Positions 15,784 through 23,476 of a stretch of 64,000 bases of DNA are shown here, one piece after another. The DNA comes from Chloroflexota bacterium (GTDB lineage Bacteria > Chloroflexota > Anaerolineae > Anaerolineales > VGOW01). Both the position numbers and the translations under genes were made by a program. The stretch lies in NCBI GenBank assembly GCA_016213135.1, contig JACRBQ010000117.1, positions 28,552 through 92,551 of the forward strand. Direction: 5' to 3'. Numbering within the stretch: the first letter of the stretch is position 1; every line of letters begins with the position of its first letter. The notes below the pieces were generated by a model. It was not told the origin of the DNA. It searched no databases and worked only from the letters and a program-made list of their open reading frames with translations.

Positions 15784-17445
15784 ATGCCGACCACTGCCGC
15801 CACGCCCATTCGCTCCGCGCTGTTTGTCGATTTCGACAATATCTACATCAACCTGCTGAACCTTGAAAACAATGTCGCCATGCAATTCGCCTCCAACCCG
15901 GACCGGTGGCTGGACTGGCTCATTGCGCAGATGCCCGTGGACCACATGGGCGCCGAAGGCTCCACCCGCCGCGTGCTGATCCGCAAGTGCTACCTCAACC
16001 CCGAGTCCTTCCGCACCTACCGGCCGTTTTTCATCCGCGCCGCATTTGAAGTGGTGGATTGCCCGCCGCTCACCGCTCGCGGCAAAACCAGCACCGACAT
16101 CCACATGGTGATGGACATTCTCGACGCTTTGAACCACCCGACGGATTTCAACGAGTTTATCATTTTGTCGGGCGACGCTGATTTTACGCCGGTGCTTTTG
16201 CGCTTGCGCAAGCATGACCGCCGCAGTGTGGTGGTGTCCACCGGCTACATCTCCCCGGCCTATAAAGCGGCCTGCGACTTTCTGGTGACGCAGGATACGT
16301 TTGTCAACGAGGCCCTGGGTGTGGTGTTGGCCGAAGAGGAGGCCAACGGCTACCACGACGAGGGCGAGGCCCCCCTGGCCCCGACGGCGCTGCTGGGCAG
16401 GATGGCCGCGCGGTTGCACGACGTGGCCCAGGCCCCCGAGGGTATATTGGCGAACGAGCTGCCCGGGGCATACAAAGAGTTCCCGGAATTCAGGCAAAGC
16501 AATCATTGGCTGGGCTACTACTCGCTGCGGAGGCTTACGGAAGCCGTGGTGGCGCAGCGCAGTGATCTGGCGATTGTGGAGGAAGATCCGTGGCGGGTGG
16601 CTGCCGTCGACAATAGCCGGGCAATGCCGGTGGAATTGAGCGCCGCCCAAAGCGCGCCAACCGATGAAGAACCAACCGCCGAGGGCGAGCCGCCCGCGCC
16701 GGCTGAGTTCGGCTCCGACGACGATGATAAGGTGAAGCTGGCCATTGCCGCCGCTGTGCAAGCGATCGTGACCGAGTCGAGCGGGGCCGTTCCCATGGCT
16801 ACTCTGGCGCAGGCTGTGAACAGGCGCTTTGCCGATAGGCTCTCGCACACAGACTGGCTTGGGACGGGGTCATTCAAGGGTTTGCTGGAATCGCTGGATT
16901 TGGGCGAGATTGAAATATCCACGGCCATGTCGGGGTCGGTGTATGACCCGCGGATTCACAGCCGGCCCAGCGGCGCGCCCGGGCGCGACCCGGCCCAATC
17001 GCGCGCGGCAGACGACGCGCCGCTGAGCGCGTTCGCGGCCCGGTATGCCGACCTGGCGCCGCTGGCGCGAAAGATTCACCAACTCACCGACACGCCGTAT
17101 CTCATGCCGGAACACTATGCCCTGCTGCTGCGCGAGCTGGCGCGGGAGATTAGCGAGCGCGGCTACCAAATGACCCGCACGTCGCGCACGGTTCGCGATC
17201 GCTGCGTGGAAAAAGGAGCGCCGATCGCGCGCGCTCACGTGAATTTTGTGCTGACGGGAATTTATTACGCCGGATACCGGTTTGGGGTGAACCTGCCTGA
17301 AACCCCGGAGCGGCTAGGCGACGTGCTGGTGAACAACACGATCAACCTGTGCCGCACCGCGCAAATGCCGGTGGGCGAAACCGAGGCGGCTCAAATCCGG
17401 AATTGGATTGTGGGCGCGCTAAGCAACGGTAACGGAGGCGGTTAG
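15784..17445 (+). CDS. NYN-domain RNase with OST-HTH-like domains
   Basis: 553 aa. The N-terminal NYN/PIN-like nuclease domain has the acidic residues expected for metal binding: LFVDFDNIYINL, KTSTDIHMVMDILDAL and ILSGDADFTPVL. After it come LOTUS/OST-HTH-like domains: one near residues 200-275 (LLGRMAARLHDVAQAPEGI), one near 320-385 (IVTESSGAVPMATLAQAV) and a divergent C-terminal one (YQMTRTSRTVRDRCVEKGAP). OST-HTH domains bind RNA, so an RNA-processing or decay enzyme is likely. GGAGACG precedes the ATG at 15784. The stop codon lies in an inverted repeat. Confidence 0.85.
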   Translation: MPTTAATPIRSALFVDFDNIYINLLNLENNVAMQFASNPDRWLDWLIAQMPVDHMGAEGSTRRVLIRKCYLNPESFRTYRPFFIRAAFEVVDCPPLTARGKTSTDIHMVMDILDALNHPTDFNEFIILSGDADFTPVLLRLRKHDRRSVVVSTGYISPAYKAACDFLVTQDTFVNEALGVVLAEEEANGYHDEGEAPLAPTALLGRMAARLHDVAQAPEGILANELPGAYKEFPEFRQSNHWLGYYSLRRLTEAVVAQRSDLAIVEEDPWRVAAVDNSRAMPVELSAAQSAPTDEEPTAEGEPPAPAEFGSDDDDKVKLAIAAAVQAIVTESSGAVPMATLAQAVNRRFADRLSHTDWLGTGSFKGLLESLDLGEIEISTAMSGSVYDPRIHSRPSGAPGRDPAQSRAADDAPLSAFAARYADLAPLARKIHQLTDTPYLMPEHYALLLRELAREISERGYQMTRTSRTVRDRCVEKGAPIARAHVNFVLTGIYYAGYRFGVNLPETPERLGDVLVNNTINLCRTAQMPVGETEAAQIRNWIVGALSNGNGGG

Positions 17446-17550
17446 TAGTTCACCAAGTTTGGATCGCATAGTCGTAGCCTAGCCCCTTGTGGGCGGCGCA
17501 CGCGCACAAGGCGCTAAGCTACACAGCGTTCTAACATTGGCGGACTACTA
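17443..17550. repeat. Nested inverted repeat between convergent genes (MITE-like)
   Basis: Outer arms 17443-17456 and 17537-17550 match in 12 of 14 positions (TAGTAGTTCACCAA against TAGTAGTCCGCCAA). Inner arms 17474-17491 and 17505-17522 match in 16 of 18 (GTAGCCTAGCCCCTTGTG type). The left end supplies the stop codon of the NYN gene; the right end lies three bases from the DegT stop. It could act as a bidirectional terminator. No transposase is present. Confidence 0.75.
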
Positions 17551-17552
17551 GC

Positions 17553-18644
17553 CTATTCCAGCGCCGTCGCGGCCTGCCTCACGGCGGTGCATACGGCATC
17601 CACTTCGGCAGCAGTCAACTCCGGGTACATGGGCAGGCACAGCAGGTCTTTGGCAAACTGCTCGGTTACCGGCAGGCTGAGGGGCGGCGAGTCGGCGTAG
17701 GCGGGTTGCAGGTGAATAGGCACGGGGTACAGCACCGATGCGCCCACCCCGAGCGCCGCGAGCGCGTCACGGAGCGCATCGCGTTTGGGATGGCGAATGG
17801 TGTACTGGTGATATACGCCGCCCGTCGGCGGCAGCCGCACGCCCGGCAAGTCCGCAAAAGCCGCGTTGTATGTATCGGCGATGTACATGCGGCGGGCGTT
17901 GTCGGCGTCGAGGTGGCGCAGCTTGACCCGCAAAATGGCCGCCTGCAATTCGTCGAGGCGGCTGTTGCTGCCGTGAATCTCGGACACGTATCGCGTGCGC
18001 CAGCCGTACATCCTCAATAGCCGGACGCGCGCGGCGATGTCGTCTGAATCGGTGACGACCGCGCCGCCGTCGCCCAATGCCCCCAGATTCTTCGTCGGAT
18101 AAAAACTGAAGGCCGCGGCTGCGCCCAACGACCCCACGCGCCGCCCCAGCGCCATCGCGCCGTGGGCCTGAGCGCAATCCTCGATCACGGTGGCTTGCCG
18201 CTCGGCAGCCAACCGCAAAATAGCTTCCATGCGCGCCGGGTGGCCGTAAAGATGAACCGGCACAACGAACATGCCGGGAGCAGTGAGCGCGGCTTCGAGG
18301 GCGGCGGGGTCGAGCGTGTATTCGTCCGGCAGGATGTCGAGCAGGAGCGGCTGCCAGCCCGCTTCGGTGATGGCCGCCACCGTGGCCGTGGCCGACATGG
18401 ACACGGTGACGCCTTCCGCGCCGCGAAAGGGCACGGCGGCTTGCACGGCCAGCCGCACGGCGTCGGTGCCGTTGGCAACGCCCACGCAATGCTTCACCCC
18501 GATGTAGGCGGCGAACTCGGCCTCGAACGCTTCCACCTCCGGGCCGAGTATGTACCAGCCCGAGGCCGTGGCTCGGCGGATGGCGTCGTCGATCTCGGTT
18601 TGATGTGCGCGGTACGAGGCGAGGGGATTGGCAGTGGCTATCAT
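17553..18644 (-). CDS. DegT/DnrJ/EryC1/StrS family sugar aminotransferase
   Basis: 363 aa, PLP-dependent. SGWYILGPEVEAFEAEFA, CVGVANGTDAVRLAV, VIEDCAQAHGA and SFYPTKNLGALGDGGAV (with the PLP-binding Lys) are the family blocks in order. Members add an amino group to a nucleotide-bound keto-sugar for surface glycans or modified lipids. It is followed upstream by a GT2 glycosyltransferase and a methyltransferase on the same strand, consistent with a small glycan-decorating operon. The sugar is unknown. Confidence 0.92.
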   Translation of the reverse strand: MIATANPLASYRAHQTEIDDAIRRATASGWYILGPEVEAFEAEFAAYIGVKHCVGVANGTDAVRLAVQAAVPFRGAEGVTVSMSATATVAAITEAGWQPLLLDILPDEYTLDPAALEAALTAPGMFVVPVHLYGHPARMEAILRLAAERQATVIEDCAQAHGAMALGRRVGSLGAAAAFSFYPTKNLGALGDGGAVVTDSDDIAARVRLLRMYGWRTRYVSEIHGSNSRLDELQAAILRVKLRHLDADNARRMYIADTYNAAFADLPGVRLPPTGGVYHQYTIRHPKRDALRDALAALGVGASVLYPVPIHLQPAYADSPPLSLPVTEQFAKDLLCLPMYPELTAAEVDAVCTAVRQAATALE

Positions 18645-18653
18645 GGGATTAGG

Positions 18654-19385
18654 TTACGAAGTCGATCGGGCGCGCATATGTTCCCGCCGCACCACCAGCT
18701 TCCACCACAGGTGCCAGAGTTGAATGGCGGTGCGAAAGAGGCGCGGGAAGTTGAAAAACTGGCTTTTGCCATAGGCGCGGTGGTAGTGATGCACGGGCAC
18801 TTCGGCGAACGTGTAGCCGTTGTCCTGAAATTTCTTGATCATCTCCAGGCAGATAGCGCCCGTATCCGACTCCAACGGCACGCGGTCGAATATCTCGCGC
18901 CGGATCAGCCGGAAGTCGCAATCCACATCGCGCAGCTTGAAGCCAAAGGCAAACTTGACGAAGTAATGATAGATGCGCCCGATGATGATGCGGTGCAGCG
19001 GATCGTGGCGTTCGATTTTGAAGCCGTTCACGATGTCCACGCCCGGCGCGAGCGCCTCCACCAGCGCCTTGATTTCGTGCGGGTCGTACTGGGCGTCGCC
19101 GTCGGTGTAAAACAGCCACTCCTTGGTGGCGCTGGCGAACCCGGTGCGCAGCGCCGCGCCGTAGCCCCGGTTGCGCGGATGGTGGACGAGGCGCACTTTG
19201 GGGTACACCCGCGCCAGCTCCTCCAGCACTTCGGCGGTGTAATCGCTGCTGCCGTCGTTGACCACAATCACTTCGTAATCGTCGGTGATGGCGGCCAGCG
19301 TGCGTAGCGCGGTGATGACCATGCTCGGAATCGTGCCGCCATCATTGTAGGCCGGGAAGAATGCGGAGATGCCGGAGGGGCGCAT
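18654..19385 (-). CDS. Family 2 glycosyltransferase, dolichol-phosphate-mannosyltransferase-like
   Basis: 243 aa from the ATG at 19385; an in-frame start further upstream would translate heptamer repeat sequence. GT2 motifs: SAFFPAYNDGGTIPSM, EVIVVNDGSSDYTAEVL, NRGYGAALRTGFASA and YTDGDAQYDP (DxD-like). VDCDFRLIRREIFDRVPLES resembles polyprenyl-phosphate glycosyltransferases. No C-terminal membrane domain is present, so it is the short DPM1 form. It likely moves a hexose from a nucleotide donor to a lipid carrier. Confidence 0.9.
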   Translation of the reverse strand: MRPSGISAFFPAYNDGGTIPSMVITALRTLAAITDDYEVIVVNDGSSDYTAEVLEELARVYPKVRLVHHPRNRGYGAALRTGFASATKEWLFYTDGDAQYDPHEIKALVEALAPGVDIVNGFKIERHDPLHRIIIGRIYHYFVKFAFGFKLRDVDCDFRLIRREIFDRVPLESDTGAICLEMIKKFQDNGYTFAEVPVHHYHRAYGKSQFFNFPRLFRTAIQLWHLWWKLVVRREHMRARSTS

Positions 19386-19392
19386 GGGGGAA

Positions 19393-19420
19393 GGATGAAT
19401 GCGGAATGCGGAATGATGAA
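19393..19420. repeat. Short heptamer array (TGCGGAA type)
   Basis: Four 7-base units, GGATGAA, TGCGGAA, TGCGGAA, TGATGAA, immediately upstream of the glycosyltransferase start. Same unit length as the other arrays in the window. Confidence 0.6.
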
Positions 19421-19463
19421 TGGCCGCTTTGCGTGGCAAATGACAGTTGCGGATGACTAATTG

Positions 19464-19589
19464 CCAACGACCAACGACCAGCTACCAGCCACCAGCCACC
19501 AGCCACCAGCCACCAGCCACCAGCCACCAGCCACCAGCCACCAGCCACCAGCTACCAGCTACCAGCTACTAACGACCAGCAACCAATCA
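19464..19589. repeat. Heptanucleotide tandem array (CCAGCCA)n
   Basis: Eighteen contiguous 7-base units. The middle copies are exact CCAGCCA; the flanking units vary (CCAACGA, CCAGCTA, CTAACGA, CCAGCAA, CCAATCA). The last unit contains the stop codon of the methyltransferase. The array separates the glycosyltransferase and methyltransferase genes. Confidence 0.9.
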
Positions 19590-20324
19590 AGGCCGACGGG
19601 CGAGGGCGAAGAGGCTCACGCCCACGGGCAGGTCGAAGCGGGCCAGCCACTGCGCTTCCAGCGTCAGCACAAATTCCAGCAGCCGGTTAAGGGCAGGGGG
19701 CGGCAGTTCGACATCGGTGGTCTCGTGCGCGCCGGTGATGGTTTGCAGGGTGCGCCGTAGCAGCACCGGCAACGCCAGCAGCGTGTTGGCGTAGGTCACC
19801 CGGCGGGGCAGGAACCCCGCGGCCTGCAATTTGCTCCGCAGCTCGCGGGCCGAATAGCGGTGGCGCGTGTGCACTACGGTATCGTGCGCGCCGCGCAATG
19901 GTTCCAGCGCGGGCACGCGCACCAGCAGCCAGCCGCCGGGGCGCAGCACCCGGACGAACTCGCGCAGGGCCGCATCGTCGTCGGGCACGGCCCGGTGGTA
20001 TAACACATCGAACGAGGTCACCACGTCAAAGCTGCGCGGCGCAAAAGGCAGCCCTTGCACCGAGGCCCGGGCCAGGGGCGAATTCGTCGCCCGCGCGGCA
20101 TGGGCCAGCGCCAACGGATGAAAGTCAATTCCCACGGGTTTGCCAAAACTCGCCAGCCGCGTCAACATCCCCCCCGCGCCGCACCCGGCATCCAACAATT
20201 GCAGTCCGGGGGCAGTGCGGCTCACGCCTTCCGCAAGTAAGATCAGACTGATGGTCGCCATGCCCCTGTACCACCAGTGCCGCGCTTCGAGCCGCGCAAT
20301 GTTGTCGTATTCCGAAGCGTCCAT
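19587..20324 (-). CDS. Class I SAM-dependent methyltransferase
   Basis: 245 aa. The N-terminal EYDNIARLEARHWWYRGM motif is common in methyltransferases of glycan loci, and LLDAGCGAGGMLTRLA is the SAM-binding motif I, followed by DVVTSFDVLYH and LRPGGWLLVRVPAL. A Methyltransf_11 fold is clear; the substrate is not. It is 21 bases from the NERD-like gene and upstream of the glycosyltransferase and aminotransferase, which suggests methylation of a sugar or lipid intermediate. Confidence 0.87.
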   Translation of the reverse strand: MDASEYDNIARLEARHWWYRGMATISLILLAEGVSRTAPGLQLLDAGCGAGGMLTRLASFGKPVGIDFHPLALAHAARATNSPLARASVQGLPFAPRSFDVVTSFDVLYHRAVPDDDAALREFVRVLRPGGWLLVRVPALEPLRGAHDTVVHTRHRYSARELRSKLQAAGFLPRRVTYANTLLALPVLLRRTLQTITGAHETTDVELPPPALNRLLEFVLTLEAQWLARFDLPVGVSLFALARRP

Positions 20325-20345
20325 GCTCGCGCGGGGTGGACCGGC

Positions 20346-21032
20346 TTAAACCCCCAAGGCGGCGTTGAGCACGGAGATTTGCTCGGGCGAGAGTGTGGGG
20401 CCTTTGGGCAGCTTACGCAGGTATTCTTTGAACTGCTTCACGTGCACGGCCGGGATGGGCGCATCCTTCGCGTCGATGACCGCCTTGGGGTTGTAGAACA
20501 CGATGATGGCCTGCGTGGGGGGGATGTCGCCGCCCACCTTCTTGGCTAGAAACTTCGCCAGCGTGTCCACCTCGGAGGCCGCCTCGGCGTTGGGGTTGCC
20601 CAGCCCCTCCTGCCCGAACAGGCTCAGGAAAATGTTTGCGCCCTTGTGCTTCCACCGCTTGCCGTCCCACAACAATTCGCCCGACTGAAACTTGGGCACC
20701 AGCGCGTACACGCCGGAAGGGCACACCAGCACGTGCGGCGCGGGCAGGCGATAGTGGTACAGGATGTATTTGTCGTCCATCCCTTTGAGCGCGCCTTCCA
20801 GCGATTGATCCGGGCGCGGCGCGCGCACAAAACGGTTGGAGTAGTAAATGCCGACGTTGGAAAGGATGAACCCGATGATCAGCGTGTAGAACGGAATGAG
20901 CTGGTATTCCGGTTCCTGCTTGAAAAGCGAAACCAGCAGCCCGCCGATGAGGATGACCAGACCGGCAGTGGCGGAGTATTTGCCGATGGCGGCGTTGCGA
21001 GCGATGAGTTTTTCGTTCGTGATGAGGCGCAT
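20346..21032 (-). CDS. Membrane-anchored NERD-like protein
   Basis: 228 aa. Two adjacent membrane helices (about residues 22-40 and 50-70) are followed by a soluble domain resembling the nuclease-related domain: YILYHYRLPAPHVLVCPSGV, VPKFQSGELLWDGKRWKHKG. The classical acidic nuclease motif is not obvious, so catalysis is doubtful. It begins two bases after the fabF stop, so it is probably co-transcribed with plsX and fabF. Its role is unknown. Confidence 0.65.
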   Translation of the reverse strand: MRLITNEKLIARNAAIGKYSATAGLVILIGGLLVSLFKQEPEYQLIPFYTLIIGFILSNVGIYYSNRFVRAPRPDQSLEGALKGMDDKYILYHYRLPAPHVLVCPSGVYALVPKFQSGELLWDGKRWKHKGANIFLSLFGQEGLGNPNAEAASEVDTLAKFLAKKVGGDIPPTQAIIVFYNPKAVIDAKDAPIPAVHVKQFKEYLRKLPKGPTLSPEQISVLNAALGV

Positions 21033-21034
21033 TC

Positions 21035-22291
21035 TTATCCTTCAAACTTGCTTAATACCAGGCACGCGTTCTGGCCGCCGAGGCCAAACGAGTTGGACAT
21101 GGCAATGCGGATGTCCGCCTCGCGGGCGGTATGGGGAACGTAGTCGAGGTCGCACTCCGGGTCGGCATTGTCCAGATTGCGCGTGGGATGCACGATGCCT
21201 GTGGTGAGCGTTTTCATACAGGCAATGGCTTCCAGCGTGCCGGAGGCCCCCATGGGGTGGCCGATCATGGATTTGGTGGACGAGATGAGCAATTCCCCGG
21301 CGTGCGCCCCGAACACCTTTTTGATGGCCATCGTTTCCAGCGGATCGTTGATGGGCGTGCTGCTGCCGTGAGCGTTGATGTAGCCCACCTCGGAGGGGTC
21401 GATGCGGGCGTTCTGCAGCGCCCATTTCATGGCGCGGATGGCGCCCTCGCCCGACGGATCGGGCTGGGCCACGTGGAAGGCATCGGATGACGCGCCCTGT
21501 CCGAGCACTTCGGCGTAAATGCGCGCGCCGCGCGCCTGTGCGTGCTCCAGCTTTTCCACCACCACCACGCCGCAGCCTTCGGAGAACACAAAGCCTTCGC
21601 GGTCCCTATCGAAAGGCCGCGAGGCCCGTTCGGGGGTGTCGTTGAAGTGGATGGGAAGCGCGCGCATGCCGGAGAACCCGGCGATGGCGAAATCGCCGAT
21701 GAGGGCCTCGGTGCCCCCGGCCAGCATCACGTCCGCCGAGCCGCGCCGGATGACTTCGGTGGCTTCGCCGATGACCTGCGTGCCGGTGGCGCAGGCGACC
21801 ACGAGGCACATGAGCGGGCCGCGCGCCAAAAACGTGCGCGAGACGTGATGGGCGGGCATGTTGGGGATGCAGGCGGTGACCGCAAACGGGTTGGCGCGCA
21901 CCGACCCTTTGCGCCGGAAATCGTTCACCGCTTTGTCGGCCTCGTCGAACCCGCCGATGGCCGTGCCGATGAGCACACCCACGCGCTCTTCGTCGACGAG
22001 CGGCAGAACCAGGCCCGCGTCCGTCACGGCCTGCTGTGCGGCAGCGATGGCAAACTGCGAACAACGCGCCATCCGCCGGGCCTCTTTGGGATCGATGTAT
22101 TGGGCCGGGTCAAACCCGTCCACCTCGCCCGCCACCTGGCAATCGAATCCGGTGGGGTCGAATTGCGTGATGCGTTTGATACCGTTGCGGCCGTTCGACA
22201 ACCCGTCCCAAAACGCATCCACGCTCAGGCCCAGCGGCGTGATCGCGCCGAGGCCGGTGATGACGACTCGCGTGCGTCCGTCGTTACTCAT
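21035..22291 (-). CDS. fabF: 3-oxoacyl-ACP synthase II
   Basis: 418 aa from the ATG at 22291. It elongates acyl-ACP with malonyl-ACP in fatty acid synthesis. The Cys-His-His triad is visible: VVACATGTQVIG (Cys), INAHGSSTPINDPLET (His) and SSTKSMIGHPMGASG (His). RVVITGLGAITPLGLSVD is the typical start. It overlaps plsX by eight bases, so acyl chain elongation and transfer of chains to phospholipid are co-expressed. Length is normal. Confidence 0.95.
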   Translation of the reverse strand: MSNDGRTRVVITGLGAITPLGLSVDAFWDGLSNGRNGIKRITQFDPTGFDCQVAGEVDGFDPAQYIDPKEARRMARCSQFAIAAAQQAVTDAGLVLPLVDEERVGVLIGTAIGGFDEADKAVNDFRRKGSVRANPFAVTACIPNMPAHHVSRTFLARGPLMCLVVACATGTQVIGEATEVIRRGSADVMLAGGTEALIGDFAIAGFSGMRALPIHFNDTPERASRPFDRDREGFVFSEGCGVVVVEKLEHAQARGARIYAEVLGQGASSDAFHVAQPDPSGEGAIRAMKWALQNARIDPSEVGYINAHGSSTPINDPLETMAIKKVFGAHAGELLISSTKSMIGHPMGASGTLEAIACMKTLTTGIVHPTRNLDNADPECDLDYVPHTAREADIRIAMSNSFGLGGQNACLVLSKFEG

Positions 22292-23315
22292 CGATGGCTC
22301 CCGCCGGTCCGGCTTCAGAAATCTGATCGGCCAGTTCGGCGCGGATGGCCTCCACCATTTTCTCTTGCACGGCCACGCGGGCCACGTTGATGGCGCTGCG
22401 CACGGCGTAAGCATTGGAGCGCCCGTGCCCCACGATGACAATGCCATCCACGCCCAGCAGCGGCGCGCCGCCGACTTCGGTGGGGTCCATCTTTTTGCGA
22501 ATGGCGCCGAAGGCCGGGCGCACCAGCAGCCCGCCCAGTGTGGTGAGCGGGCTTTTGACGATGTTCTCGCGAATCATGTCGCTCATGAACGAGGCCACGC
22601 TCTCGCTGGTCTTGATGAAGATGTTGCCGGTGAAGCCGTCGGTGACCACCACATCGGCTTCGCCCGCGTAAAACTCCTTGCTCTCCACGTTGCCGATGTA
22701 ATTGAGTTTGCTCTTTCGCAGCAACGCCACCGACTCCTTGACCAGCGCATTGCCTTTGGAATCTTCCTCGCCATTGGACAACGTGGCTACTTTGGGATTG
22801 CTCACCCCGAGCACTTTGTTGGCGTACACGCTGCCCATGATGGCAAACTGAAACAGATACTCGGGCTTGCAGTCGGCGTTGGCCCCGATGTCAAGCATCA
22901 ACGCCCGCCCCTTGCGCGTAGGCAATGAAACAGTCAGCGCAGGACGCTTGACACCACGAATACGTTTGAAGATAAGCAGACCATTAGTCAGCGCGGCGCC
23001 AGTGTTACCCATAGTCACAAAGGCGTCGCCTTGGCCTTCTTTGACCCAATGCATCCCCACAGCCATCGAGTTTTCCGCTTTTTGGCGCGAGGCAAACGCG
23101 GGCTTGTCGCCCATGGCGACGACGTCTTTGGCGTGCACGATGGTCACTTTGGCGTCGGGCGCGTCTTTCAGCTTCGCGTCGAGCAGAGGGCGCAAGCGCG
23201 CCTCGTCGCCGGTCATGATGATTTCGTCGCCGAATTCGCGCGCGGCCATCACCGCGCCTTCAATTTCGGGGTCGGGGAATTTATCGCTTCCCATCGCGTC
23301 GAGAACAATTCGCAT
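22284..23315 (-). CDS. plsX: Phosphate acyltransferase PlsX
   Basis: 343 aa. MRIVLDAMGSDKFPDPEIEGAV is the canonical start, and later GNTGAALTNGLLIFKRI, LDIGANADCKPEYL, VVVTDGFTGNIFIKTSES and VDGIVIVGHGRSNA are family blocks. PlsX makes acyl-phosphate from acyl-ACP for PlsY. AGGAG precedes the ATG. In many genomes plsX lies beside fab genes as here; the PlsC-like genes are 17 kb away at 3221-5324. Confidence 0.95.
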   Translation of the reverse strand: MRIVLDAMGSDKFPDPEIEGAVMAAREFGDEIIMTGDEARLRPLLDAKLKDAPDAKVTIVHAKDVVAMGDKPAFASRQKAENSMAVGMHWVKEGQGDAFVTMGNTGAALTNGLLIFKRIRGVKRPALTVSLPTRKGRALMLDIGANADCKPEYLFQFAIMGSVYANKVLGVSNPKVATLSNGEEDSKGNALVKESVALLRKSKLNYIGNVESKEFYAGEADVVVTDGFTGNIFIKTSESVASFMSDMIRENIVKSPLTTLGGLLVRPAFGAIRKKMDPTEVGGAPLLGVDGIVIVGHGRSNAYAVRSAINVARVAVQEKMVEAIRAELADQISEAGPAGAIDE

Positions 23316-23383
23316 TAAGTAACTCCTGAGAGTGAGTTCGGCAGGATTCTACAGGATAGGGAGTTTTCTGTCTATCAACATTT

Positions 23384-23474
23384 CACCGCAGAGGCGCAGA
23401 GTTCACGTAGAATTCGCTGAGATTCAAGGACAAATTCTCTGCGATCTCTGCGCCTTCTCCGCGTCTCTGCGGTG
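23384..23474. repeat. Inverted repeat of the CACCGCAGAG type
   Basis: CACCGCAGAG at 23384-23393 pairs with CTCTGCGGTG at 23465-23474; the interior also has GCGCAGAG against CTCTGCGC and internal CTCTGCG units. The right end lies two bases from the stop of the subtilase gene. Built like the element at 4511-4578 (boundary motifs plus repeated CGCAGAG or GCGAAG units). Confidence 0.75.
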
Positions 23475-23476
23475 GC

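Noticed and set aside
18645..19439. Longer glycosyltransferase starting at 19439
   Set aside because: The extra N-terminus is encoded by heptamer repeat sequence and lies before the ATG at 19385 that suits the family.
19464..19589. CRISPR array
   Set aside because: Units are seven bases and contiguous, with no spacers and no cas genes in the window.
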